DNA of 64,000 bases, from contig JAENRP010000095.1 of assembly GCA_024741835.1 (NCBI GenBank), positions 1 to 64,000 on the forward strand, given 5' to 3'. Position 1 is the stretch's first letter, and the number at the start of each line of letters is the position of its first letter. The position numbers and the translations under genes were made by a program. Below, piece by piece: positions 1 to 10,033 of the stretch. Below the pieces are notes generated by a model, which was not told where the DNA came from, ran no database searches, and saw nothing but the letters and a program-made list of their open reading frames with translations. Source of the stretch: Diplocarpon mali. Its lineage: Eukaryota; Ascomycota; Leotiomycetes; Helotiales; Drepanopezizaceae.

Positions 1-120
1 TTATATAAGAGTTTTTAATAATCAATTTATATAATTTATAAATAATAATTATAAAGTGATCTTTAAGGCTAAAATCAAAAATAGACTTTATATTATCTTA
101 AAGGTAATATTATAAAAATT

Positions 121-690
121 AACTCTTAGGCTAAACTTATAAGTAGATTCCTTTAAGGAAAGTACACTCTTCGCCTTAATACAATTAAGCGAGAATAAGA
201 AGAATAGATAGACTCCTAAGCTAGGATCGCAAGTAAAATTCACAAAAATGACTTTTAAGCCAGGACTATAGGTAGATTATAAGGTATCCTTAAAGATGAT
301 TCCTAAGCTAGGATCATAAGTGAATTTAGTAGAAATGACTCTTAAGCTAAGACTAAAGGTGGATTGCAAGGTATCCTCGAAGATGACTCCTAAGCTAGGA
401 TTATAAGTGAATTTAGTAGAAATGACTCTTAGGCTAGGATTGCAAGTAGATTCTGCAAATTCGCTAATAATAACTCTTAGGCCGGGATCGCAAGTAAAAC
501 TCGCAAAAATGACTCCTAGGCCAGGACTGCAAGTGAAATTCGCAAAATCGTTAGAGATAACTCTTAAGCTAAGACTGCGAGTAGATCTTACTATTTCTAA
601 GAAATCGACTCTTAAGCTAAGACCGCAAGTAGATCTTGCGGTTTTATTAAAAACGACTTTTAAGCTAGGCTTGCAATTGGAAAATGGCAA
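121..690. repeat. Degenerate tandem array of a ~24-bp imperfect palindrome
   Basis: About twelve copies of a core beginning GACTCYTARGC and ending GCRAGT sit 38-50 bp apart, for example near 209, 384, 422, 471, 511, 560, 607 and 654. The 5' GACTC and the 3' GAGT(C) ends are inverted complements, so each unit can pair with itself. Short AT-rich spacers such as AAATTCGCAAAAATGA also recur. Long open frames across the array on both strands reflect the repeat and not a gene. The same core returns at 3785-3945 and singly near 6390 and 7410. Confidence 0.75.
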
Positions 691-699
691 AACCTCGAA

Positions 700-3600
700 C
701 TGCTATTATTAGTCCTTTCTAGCCGCTAATAATAAAGTATCGACTAATAATAGGCTACTAAAGCTATTAGAAGCCGAAAGCCTATTAAAGTATTAGCTAA
801 TATATAAAAGATTTACATATCTAAGACTAAAGAAATTAAAGGGCCTATATAAGGTCTTAACCTTAAAATAAAAGATTTAAGTATTAAAGGATCGCCTAGT
901 ATGCCGAATTTATAAATTAATAAAACTTTAAAATCGGACGCAAACTAAGCTTAGTCTATAGAAAGATTCAATACTAATATTAATATCTATTGATACTACT
1001 AAACTATTTATAACCTTAATTAAAGGAAATAATTAGTTTTCTTAAATAGTAGATAACTCTATTTAATAAATATAAACCATTTATACTAAGACTAAATCTA
1101 AGCTTATAAAAAAGCTAGAAACTTAAAAAGTGATAAAGGAACGCCAGACTTAATTAAAGCTAATAGCTATTAGGTCTAATAACGCATTAGAGATTAAAGT
1201 AAAGCTTAATAAATAAGTAAAATAAGGAATTTATTATAAACTAACTATAATATATAAAGGTTCTTATTAGAATAGTATTGCTAAGCGAAGTATCTAATAA
1301 GCAAAGACTAACTATCGCGCTCTATTATAAGATACTAACCTACTATTAGAAATCTAAGACCTTACGATTAAGGCAAATGCATACTTGCGAAATAGAATAG
1401 GTAGTAGACTAATAGTTAATAGTACCCGAATATTATTATATAAGGCATATTTTAAATAGAAATCAAGCTTAAACTATATTTATATCTTTAGAAGCATCTA
1501 CTACTCTTATATTAGCCTAAAGTCCTAGCCTATAAGTATAAAGAGTAAGAAGCTAATAGACTAAGGTAGAGAATGTGTATTTATTAAATATATTAAATAG
1601 ATAATAAAGTAATAGATAGTATATGCGCTAGATCTAAGGCAAGTAATTATATCCTTAGTAGTTGAGTTTAATAAATCTCGAAATAGAAGGGAGCTATCCT
1701 TAAAGCTCTATATACCTAGAGATTCGCAAGGTATACTACTTAATAGTAATACTATTAAGTTGAATTAATAACCCCTTTCTCTTAGCTTAGGCATATCAAG
1801 CGCACCTGCTAATCGACGACTTACTAGTTGCCTAAAGGCCGAATAGACTATTCCTATTGTTTGCAAATTGCCTAAAGTATAAAACAACTTTAATATTATT
1901 ATCCCTTTAGTTAAAGCACCTATAGTAAAGGATATTCCTAAAATAGGTATAAATAATAATAAGCCTCTACTATTAGAAAACGGTTCTTTAGATAATAAGC
2001 TTATAAAACCCATAGCCGAACCTACGCCTTTAAAGAGAAATAGAGACTTAGAACTAGAAGATACTTTAGATAAACGCAAGTTTAAGTGTATCTAGGCCAT
2101 AATAGCGCATAAGATCTATAAGCTCGAACTTTAATAGAGCTTTAATAAAGATAATACATTCCTAGCTACTAGGGAGATAATAAAAATCTCTCTTCTAAAG
2201 ATGTATAATAAAGCTATTAATAATCTAAAGAATAGAGCAGTATAGAGTAAGGCAATCTAAGAGGAGATAAGCTCTTTTACTATAAATGGTATATAGATAG
2301 AGGAACCGACGCCAAAGGATATAAACCTAGTATTAATAAAGTAGGTCTTTATAATCAAGATATATATAGATAGAACCCTAAAGCTTTATAAAGCAAGGCT
2401 TATAGCTAAGGGCTTCTCTTAATAGTATAAAGAAGACTACTTTAATACATTTATACTAATAGTTTATATAAATACCCTTTATATATTTATAGTAATAGTA
2501 GCTACTGAGGACCTTAAATGCAGATAGTACAATATTAAAAATGCATTTACCAAAGCGATTATAAAAGAATAGATTTCTCTCTCCCGACCTAATAGTATTC
2601 CTATATACGCTAGCCACTTTCTTTATATACTCTATAGTATCTATAGGCTTAAATAATCAGCCTATAATTAAAACCTCTTATATAGCTTTACTTTAGTAGA
2701 AATAGGATTCGTTTAAAGCCTAGCTAACCCTTATCTATTTACCTATGCTAAGCGTAGAATCAAGTTGCTATTATATATCGATAATATTACTATAGCTGCG
2801 AAGATAATTATTTAATTAGATTGATTCTTTATAACGATTTAGAAACGTTTTAATACTAAGGATTTAAGAGGAATTTATAAGATCCTTAGCATTTGCATTA
2901 TAAGAAACCGCTTTACTTAAGAACTCTAGTTAGATTAAGAGCAGTATATTAAAAAGATCCTAGATCGAATAGGACTCTTTACTTATACTCTTAACTTTAA
3001 GCCAAAGCGTACTCCAATCGAAGGAAAGTATAATAAGTTAGAGCCTACTAATAAAAATAAGTAGAAAGGAGATCTAAAGAAGTACTAATAGGATATTAAA
3101 GCGATTATATATATTATAGTATATATAAGACCAGATATCGCCTTTATTACTAGGCAACTTAATCAGAACTTAAAGGATTTGACAATTTAATATAAGAATG
3201 CAATTAAGCGACTTAGAAGGTACCTTTAATTAATAATCATATAAAAGGTAAGATATAGACTAACGAAATATATAAGCGCAAAGCTTAAGGTATATACTAA
3301 TTCTAACTAGGCAAATATAAAAGGTTAGAAAAGTATATCTAAAAGCGTAGTAGTACTATATAGTAGACCTATATTATAAGGAAGTAGGAAGTAGAAATCA
3401 ATAGCTACTATAAGCACTAAGGCAGAATATATATTAATATTATCAAATTGCAAGTAAGGATTATAGATCGCCTAAGTTCTAAAAGATATAGGTTTTATTA
3501 AGTATATTAAATAAGATAGGAACTGTATTAATCTTTAAGTAGATAATATAAAGGCAATTGCACTTATAAAGAATCTACACTTATATAAGTGATCGAAATA

Positions 3601-3780
3601 TATTAATATTACCTACTACTTTATCTGCGACCTTATTATAAAGAATAAGTTATTAATCACTTATATCTTAACCGATCGAATAGTAGCAGATAGATTTATA
3701 AAGCTACTAAAGACAGTTGTAAAGTTCAAAGCGTTTAAAGATATACTAGGGTTATAAAAGATAGTAAGGGCTTAGCAGGC
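700..3780 (+). mobile_element. RIP-degraded Ty1/Copia retrotransposon pol relic
   Basis: Conceptual reading of the + strand through many stops shows Copia order. Integrase remnants lie at about 1080-1760 (RSNNALE-like, then AYLRNR and VFIKYI). Reverse transcriptase lies at about 2340-3130 (KARLIAKGFS, NIKNAFTKA, and LLYIDNITIAAK in place of the YVDD region). RNase H lies at about 3290-3760 (STKAEYI, then VDNIKAIALIKN). Stops stand where CAA, CAG or TGG are expected, the mark of RIP. No intact frame, promoter or LTR pair was found. The flanking palindromic arrays at 121-690 and 3785-3945 may belong to the element. It is a dead copy. Confidence 0.85.
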
Positions 3781-3784
3781 TTAA

Positions 3785-3945
3785 GGACGACTCCTAGGCC
3801 TGCCTTGCGAGTTAGGTCATATAGTCTTATAAAGGAAAGTTTTTAAATCGACTCTTAGGCCTAGACCGCGAGTCAAGTCATATAGTCTTATAAAGGAATA
3901 TCTTTTAGGAAATTTGACTCCTAATCCTACCCTGCGAGTAGGGTT
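3785..3945. repeat. Three copies of the palindromic core plus a direct repeat
   Basis: Cores start near 3789, 3853 and 3918; each begins GACTC and ends GCGAGT. The first two are each followed by the same 20-bp stretch, TCATATAGTCTTATAAAGGA. These copies are better preserved than those in the 5' array; one reads GACTCTTAGGCCTAGACC followed by GCGAGTC, with a perfect TAGGCCTA centre. Confidence 0.75.
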
Positions 3946-5850
3946 AGTGATTTTAATAGAAGTTGCTATTAATTGATTATTTTTAATTTAAAGAGATACT
4001 TAAGAGTTAGATTAGCGCAAAAGGATAGTTGTTATTTTCCTAACTGCAGGTCAATCGGAGTAAGGTCTAAGTAAGGGTATTAAGATAGGTAATATAGGTA
4101 TTACTCTAATGTATTATTATATAACCCTACTGCTTAATTAGTAGGATATTAATATATATATAGCTATAGGGAAGAAAGGGATAACCTTCCTTCCTTAACT
4201 CTTACTAATATATCGACTATCGACCTCTAGAAGCCTCCTTTACCTACTGCGCCGACTTACTTAAGCTCAATAAAAATGGTGATATTATAAAGCTTAGTAA
4301 AGAATATATATTTACTAAACCACTTTACCTAAGAGGCAGAGGTATTAAAGCAAAGCTTAAAGATGCTTAAAGAGTCAGATATATTAAATAGAGTCTAGTG
4401 AAAAAGGTTAGGTATATAAATGAAGTTTGCAAATAAGGTTCGATCGGAAATTGGAGATTTGTTAATTGAAAATAAAGGTCCTTTAAGTTATTATAAATAC
4501 TCGAAAAGTCGGTCAGGAGCTTAAAGGGCCCTTTAGCCAGTTATATGCAAAGAGAAAGCATATTAAAGTGCTCACAGGGCTTATAACTATAGTGCGGTCG
4601 GCTGGAGGGCCTTTATTAGGTCGCTTAAGAGGCTCGCAGAAGTAAGGGAAAATGATTAATTATATTATTATCTAATATATATATAGTAAGGAGACTTCGG
4701 AAAGAAAAGGGAGAGTCTATAACTAAGCAGAGTCACGTAGAGGGTCTCCAGAATAAGTGGAGACTCCGCCCATTCTGCACGACAATTCTCTATTACTAGA
4801 AAGTCAGTATAATTAATAATCCCTCTGATTTTAACCTTTACATTTTTCACCTATCTATTAAAATTGTATTTTAATCTAAAGACAGTTGAATAAATAAGGA
4901 GTCGATTACTAACAATTATCAATTAAGCTATTTCTACCACTTTTCTAATTATTATATTAACTTTTGAACTACAATCGATCAAAGCCTTTACTTTAACTGA
5001 TTCTTCTATAGAATAAATAATAATAGGGCTTTTTATTACAACTGCTAAATAATTTCAATTAATATTCTAAGATATTAAAGCTATTGCTATAATATTATAA
5101 TACCTTTAGGTTCTTTTATCTTCTGCAATCTAAAGACATTTGATTAAGGCTAAGTGCGTTTTAAAGTTCTTTTATATTACAATTTCCATTTCCTTATTAT
5201 TATTTAAATCTTTAAAGGCAACTGGGATATGCTTTCCTAGCACTTTATTAAAGCATTTAATTAAATTAAATAGGTCTTTTAATATAAGGTTAATTTACTA
5301 GGCTATAATATTCTTTATAACTTTCTCTATTACAATTGAACTAGTATATTTATTAATGAATTTTTCCCGTTTTAATATTTGTCTCTTTCGCTTAAGGTTA
5401 AGGGTCTGCGTAATAACTTCAACTTCTTAATCTTTAAGCTTAAAGCCATCTTTATCTATTATATCTCTAATTAATTCGTCTACTATATCGGCTTTATCCT
5501 CGTCTACTACAGTTCTAGATTATTAAGTGTCTTTTAGTATTTGGACTTTATATTAAGATTCTTAAGTTGCACGCATTGATTTCTAGACTTTAGCTAGTTT
5601 TATTAGTATTAAAGGAGTAGTAGATCTAGAAGGATACTAAGTATTCTAAGGGTTTTTAAATATAGAAGTAGCATTAATATTAGCAGATATATTATTATTA
5701 ACCTACCTTAAAATAGAGATTCCTTTGACTTTAATAGTAGTCTAGTTCGAAGTTTAGTTAATAAGCACTCCTTTAAGTAGATTACTAGCTAGACTTATAT
5801 ATATATAAGTTAAGACCTTAGAGTTTATTTTAATAATGCGCTTTCGTTTG
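3946..5850. other. AT-rich RIP-type sequence, no gene
   Basis: Strongly AT-biased, with TAA and TAG in every frame. One 60-codon frame on - (4668-4850) has no recognisable content. The segment lies between the Copia relic and the minus-strand Gag relic and may hold more transposon debris, but I could assign none of it. Confidence 0.5.
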
Positions 5851-7300
5851 GCCAAATCCTTATCTTACTTTATACTATATATTATTATTCAAATAGTCTA
5901 TAGCTATAAATGATTCTAGTGTTTTTTAATAGGGATAGCATCTAGCCTAAGATCTCTAATATAAAGTATTCTATACTTATTAATATATATAACCCTAGTA
6001 TTAATAAAACGATAGAAAAGAGGATAATTATTATAATACTTATATAAAAGGCAATTAAGTTCCTTATTATTACAAAAGTTGCAAGTTAGTCTTTTTCCAT
6101 TGCTATTCCCTTAGTACCTTATAATATTAATATTAGTAGAATGCTAGTTAGGATCAATTTCTCCTTCTTCAATTAGCTATTATATTCTTATATTAGCTGG
6201 TTATTCCAAATGATAAAAAGTAAGAGTCTGGTAATGGGAATTATTAGGTTAGCTTATAGTGGCTGAGTTTTACCTATTACTAAACTAAGGAATATGCTAT
6301 TTTTCCTATAAGAGATTATTAATCCTAGTTTTTAAGCTTTAGATTTAGAGTTTTGCAAATTAGGTCTTAAGTTCCTTAATTCTAAGGTTAGATCTTACTC
6401 CTAGGTCGGGCCTATAAGTGAAAGGTATAACTACTAAGTTCTTCTTTACCTCCTTTATAACTTCCAAAGCTTTCGAGTATTCTTAGACCAGGCTCTTAAG
6501 GTCTTTAATATAAGAGGGAATAAGGGCTTTTTCCTATTTTATAATATTAATAGTTCTCTTACTAAGATCTGATTTTAAAGCAAAGGCTAAGAATTCCTTA
6601 AATAAGGCAAAGGTTATAAGGTCTTACTTATTAATCTTAAAATGCTTAATAATCTTATTTCAAAGGCTAATAGGTAATCTAAGTAAGAAAAGGCGGCCTC
6701 TTTTAATTTTGCTAAGTATTTTCTAGCTAATTAAGGTATTTGATATATAAGTAAAAGTCCGATAGTAGTTCTTAAGTTCCTTAAGAGTTTAAGTGATTAG
6801 AATAAATTCCTTTAAAAAAGCCAAAGTATTATAAATCTGCTATCTATTAAATTCTTAAAATTCAGACTTAAGAGCCTTAATAAGGAGTTCTTATAAACTA
6901 TGCGTTTTCCATTTAAAGAGGGATTTGATAATATCTTTACTTATATAGTTATAGTAATAAGAGAGCTAAGAAATCATATCTGCTTATAGAATATCAAAAT
7001 CGTAATAAGTTTCCTTATATTACTTAAGGAAATTAGTAATATTAGCTCTTATAAAGTAAGGAGCCCTAAGGGAACTAGGGAAGGGAAAGTAGCTAGTAAT
7101 AGCCTTAAATACAGCTATTATTATCTTATGCTAACTATCTAAGTTAATAGAATCTATAAGGGGCAAAGGAGAAGCTTTAATATCGCAAGATTAATTACTA
7201 AGAGGAATACTTCGAAATTCAAAAGGGCTTAAAGAACGCTTAGAATCTAAGTTAATCTTAGAGTGACTAAGACGAGTTTGAAAGGATTTAGATAAAGGGT
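5850..7300 (-). mobile_element. RIP-degraded Gag-type (Gypsy-like) retroelement relic
   Basis: Read on the minus strand through stops, about 7260-6840 gives fragments such as SLRAPYFIRANITNFLK, YKETYYDFDIL and then LFKWKTH. These resemble the Gag polyprotein of fungal Gypsy elements, in which a 'GAPYFxGANVTxFL...YxxxCxD' pattern is followed by a 'LPEW' motif. Further along, near 6090-6060, a TCNFCNN stretch could be the ruined CCHC knuckle. No matching pol was found, so the relic is probably truncated or lost in AT-rich debris. The family call rests on remembered patterns. Confidence 0.5.
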
Positions 7301-8600
7301 TAATAAAAAGTTTAAAATTGTTATTATTTTTAATATTTTCTAATATTAATATTAAAAAAGTAAGTAGTAGTCTTAAGTTATTTAAAGACGTCTTTTTATC
7401 CTTCTACTTATAGGCTAAGCTTAAGAGTAGAATTCCAGATTCCGCTAAAAGTTCAATCTGAGTTTACTAAGAGATTCTAAATAGGTATTAAATAGCTAAT
7501 AGAAGCGTTATAACTAATCGTAGTAAGATAAGGTTTACTTAATTAAGGACTAATTTTTAAGATAAGATTTATATATAAGATTCTTCTTAGCCTTTAAGCT
7601 AATTCCTATTAATCCTTAGAATAAAGGGGTCTTTAAAGACGATTCTAAGGCAGTTTTTAAAGTTCTATCGAACTAAGGCGGCTGAATTATTAAATTCGGA
7701 TTTCTAAAGAAACTAAGGATGTACTTCTAGCTAGAGCTTGCGCTTAGTATTACTTAAATACTCGAAACTACTATTATTTAAGGTTGCTATTATAAGGTTT
7801 ATCAAACTTTTTATATTAGAAAGCCGAAAATTCCGAGAATCTTAGAGTTAAGAAGGAAAAAATAAGGGTTTTTTAAAGCAGAGCCGAAAAGGGAAAATCT
7901 AAGGTTATTAATAATTGCTAAATGAAAATCGACAGTTCTAAGTAATTAGGCGATTAAGGAGAGAGATATTAATGATTTTCAATACTAATTAAAGTGCTTA
8001 AAGGTGGTTTTTAAAAATATTTTTCAAAAGGCCAGTCTCTTATCTGCGAATTAAAAGATCGATAAGGTCGTATAAGGATGGAAATCTTAAGAAATCGGTC
8101 CCTACGTAAGTCACTAATATAAAATATAAGGTAGATAATATAAGAATAGGCCTAAGGGAAGACTTAAAAACAAGAAGAGGAAGTATTATAAGCAGGCTCT
8201 TTTAAATAAGATATTAGGAATAAGTCCTAAGTATAGGGTATATTTAATACTATAGTAATACGCGCTATCTCTATATATAAAAGATAGCCCTTTTATCCTC
8301 TCACTATCCTACGCCGATCATGTGATATATATTACAAGACCTATCTATCTCAGGTCTCTATATTATATGACTCTATTATATGACTTATATTACGTGACTC
8401 CTCCTTCGACTCTCTATCCTATGACTCCTCGACTATCATATGACAGTCACGTGACTCCTTTTCTTCTAGGTCTCTACAGTAACTTGCCTCTTGTATAGGA
8501 ATCTGCGTACTAACATTTATTATATAAGATTTTTACATCCTATATGACTCTGATTACTATATACACGGAGTATCATATCATAGTTTAGGAGTTCTAATAG
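7301..8600. other. AT-rich island margin with repeated ATATGACT/CACGTGACT motifs
   Basis: AT-rich sequence ends here. From about 8310 to 8460 the motif TATATGACT or TATTACGTGACTCC occurs repeatedly. This could be a RIP-altered series of GATCACGTGACT-type motifs, possibly from a terminal repeat. No second copy was found in the window, so no LTR is claimed. Base composition returns to normal after about 8590. Confidence 0.4.
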
Positions 8601-9221
8601 AGAGAGCCGATACTGGGGCAGTACAGAGGTAAAGTAGAGGGAGCAAATCTGTAACTAACTAAGCTAAAGTGTTTTGGAGACATACTTAGTGACTATGGCA
8701 AAACAGGACATCACCAGATCGGGGTCATCTGATACAGGAGACGTGTAAAAAAGAAAAGCATTGACTGTCTCAAATACATGCACCATGCTTTCCAATCTTA
8801 CCAGAAGGCTTAGTATCAAGCGTTGTTGAATGCACCAATGGTAGAAGTCAGATTTGTAGACTATAATGTTTTATTTCGCCCCATATTATCCTCGAGTGGA
8901 AGATTCGACACTGCGTCCCGTCGTCTAAATTGATACAGCGGTGTAGTTTCAATTGAAGCACTTCTTCTGCTTCCCGATCCTTTCCAAATATTCGCCCCTG
9001 AGCCACCCGGATATTGGAGTTCGGGAGGTGAACCTGTACTCATGCCTTGTTCAACGTTTCATTCCCGCAACTGTAACCACCTTCGGATCCTTTAATCGGC
9101 CATTATTTCGTGCCTCAAACACAGCCGATCGGTTCCTATAAATCCATGGCTTGGGCTGGACTAGCACACATGGCTTCTCTTTAGTAAGACGTCTGCCCTT
9201 AGTCACCGCTACACCAGCATA
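8601..9221. other. Intergenic, 3' flank of COX16
   Basis: Normal composition. Overlapping short frames at 8861-9141 on both strands have no recognisable domain and no splice-compatible partners. I see no gene here. Confidence 0.5.
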
Positions 9222-9681
9222 TCACAGCTTGCCATCATGTTCTCCTGGGAGTCTCTCGACACGCTTCTGTTCCCAATCATCCAAATCTTTAGCCGCCAGT
9301 CTCTGGGTTCCGCGTTAGCAATCGTAGTAAATAAATCCATTCATGCTAATTCATCTGCAATAGTCCGTGGATCTATTGCCCAGAGGCTGACATTATTCCA
9401 AGCAGCAGACTCACATAATACTCCTCCTTCATGTCCAACTTCCGCCTTCCCTTCCTAATGCCCAGTTCTTCGTCCTTACTCATCCTTCTTACTCTGCGGT
9501 CGTGCTTCTCGTATCTGATTGCTGTGGCAGGGGTCAGGAAAAAGGAGCCCGCGACCATGGTCGCGAGAAAAGGAAGGCCGAAGAGTAGGAAAGGGCGTTT
9601 TGCGAGGCCTGAACGGTAGCGGGCGGCAATCGTATTGTAATCGGTGCTGGAGCGGAATTTCTTGTTTGGAAAAACTGCCAT
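9222..9681 (-). CDS. COX16: Cytochrome c oxidase assembly protein COX16
   Basis: Exons 9681-9415 and 9302-9222 encode 115 aa. The intron (112 nt, GTGAGT...CAG, phase 0) joins EEYY to RLAAKDLDDWEQ. The product matches the COX16 family: an N-terminal KKFRS motif, one membrane segment at about residues 30-50 (FLLFGLPFLATMVAGSFFL), the diagnostic TPATAIRYEKHDRRVRR stretch, then KMDMKEEYY-like and WEQKRVERLPGE segments. COX16 is an inner mitochondrial membrane protein that helps insert the Cox1/Cox2 modules during complex IV assembly. Length is close to that of other fungal COX16 proteins. It is transcribed away from the ATR gene, with about 350 bp shared between them. Confidence 0.93.
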
Positions 9682-10033
9682 ACCGGCCTACAGAAGGAGG
9701 TGACGAGGTGTGTCGAGGAATGAGTAGTAATGGCGCCGGGATGGATTTGATTCCACAATTAAAAATACTTTCTTCTGCAATATTGTTGGAGAACCCGAGT
9801 GAGTTTCGCCGGCAGCTTGGCTGCGACGGCACTGCTTCTGTTATAGCGAGTTGGTTAATCGGCGGACTTCGAGTGCTGATGCTCGGGGCAGCAGGAAGAG
9901 CGTTCTGCTAGGGCACCAACCTCCCAGATTGCACTATGTTAATATCACGTGACCTCGCGTACTTTAGTTTCTCCCAGAGACGCGTCTCCAACATGTGGAT
10001 TCTCATCGACTATTGATCAATCATGACTTGGGT
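9682..10033. promoter_or_regulatory. Bidirectional upstream region of COX16 and the ATR gene
   Basis: 352 bp separate the two start codons. A CACGTGAC site (bHLH/E-box or Cbf1-like core) lies at 9945-9952, about 85 bp before the kinase ATG. No TATA box is evident. Confidence 0.45.

Noticed and set aside
277..712. Open frames of 137 aa (-) and 101 aa (+) at the left end
   Set aside because: Both simply translate the palindromic tandem array; their periodic residues mirror the DNA repeat.
8160..8600. Copia or Gypsy long terminal repeat
   Set aside because: Composition and motif clustering suggested an LTR, but no second copy or target duplication was found in the window.
9476..9911. Frames of 118 aa (-) and 130 aa (+) overlapping COX16
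   Set aside because: They are out-of-frame or antisense readings of COX16 exon 1 and its promoter, with no domain.
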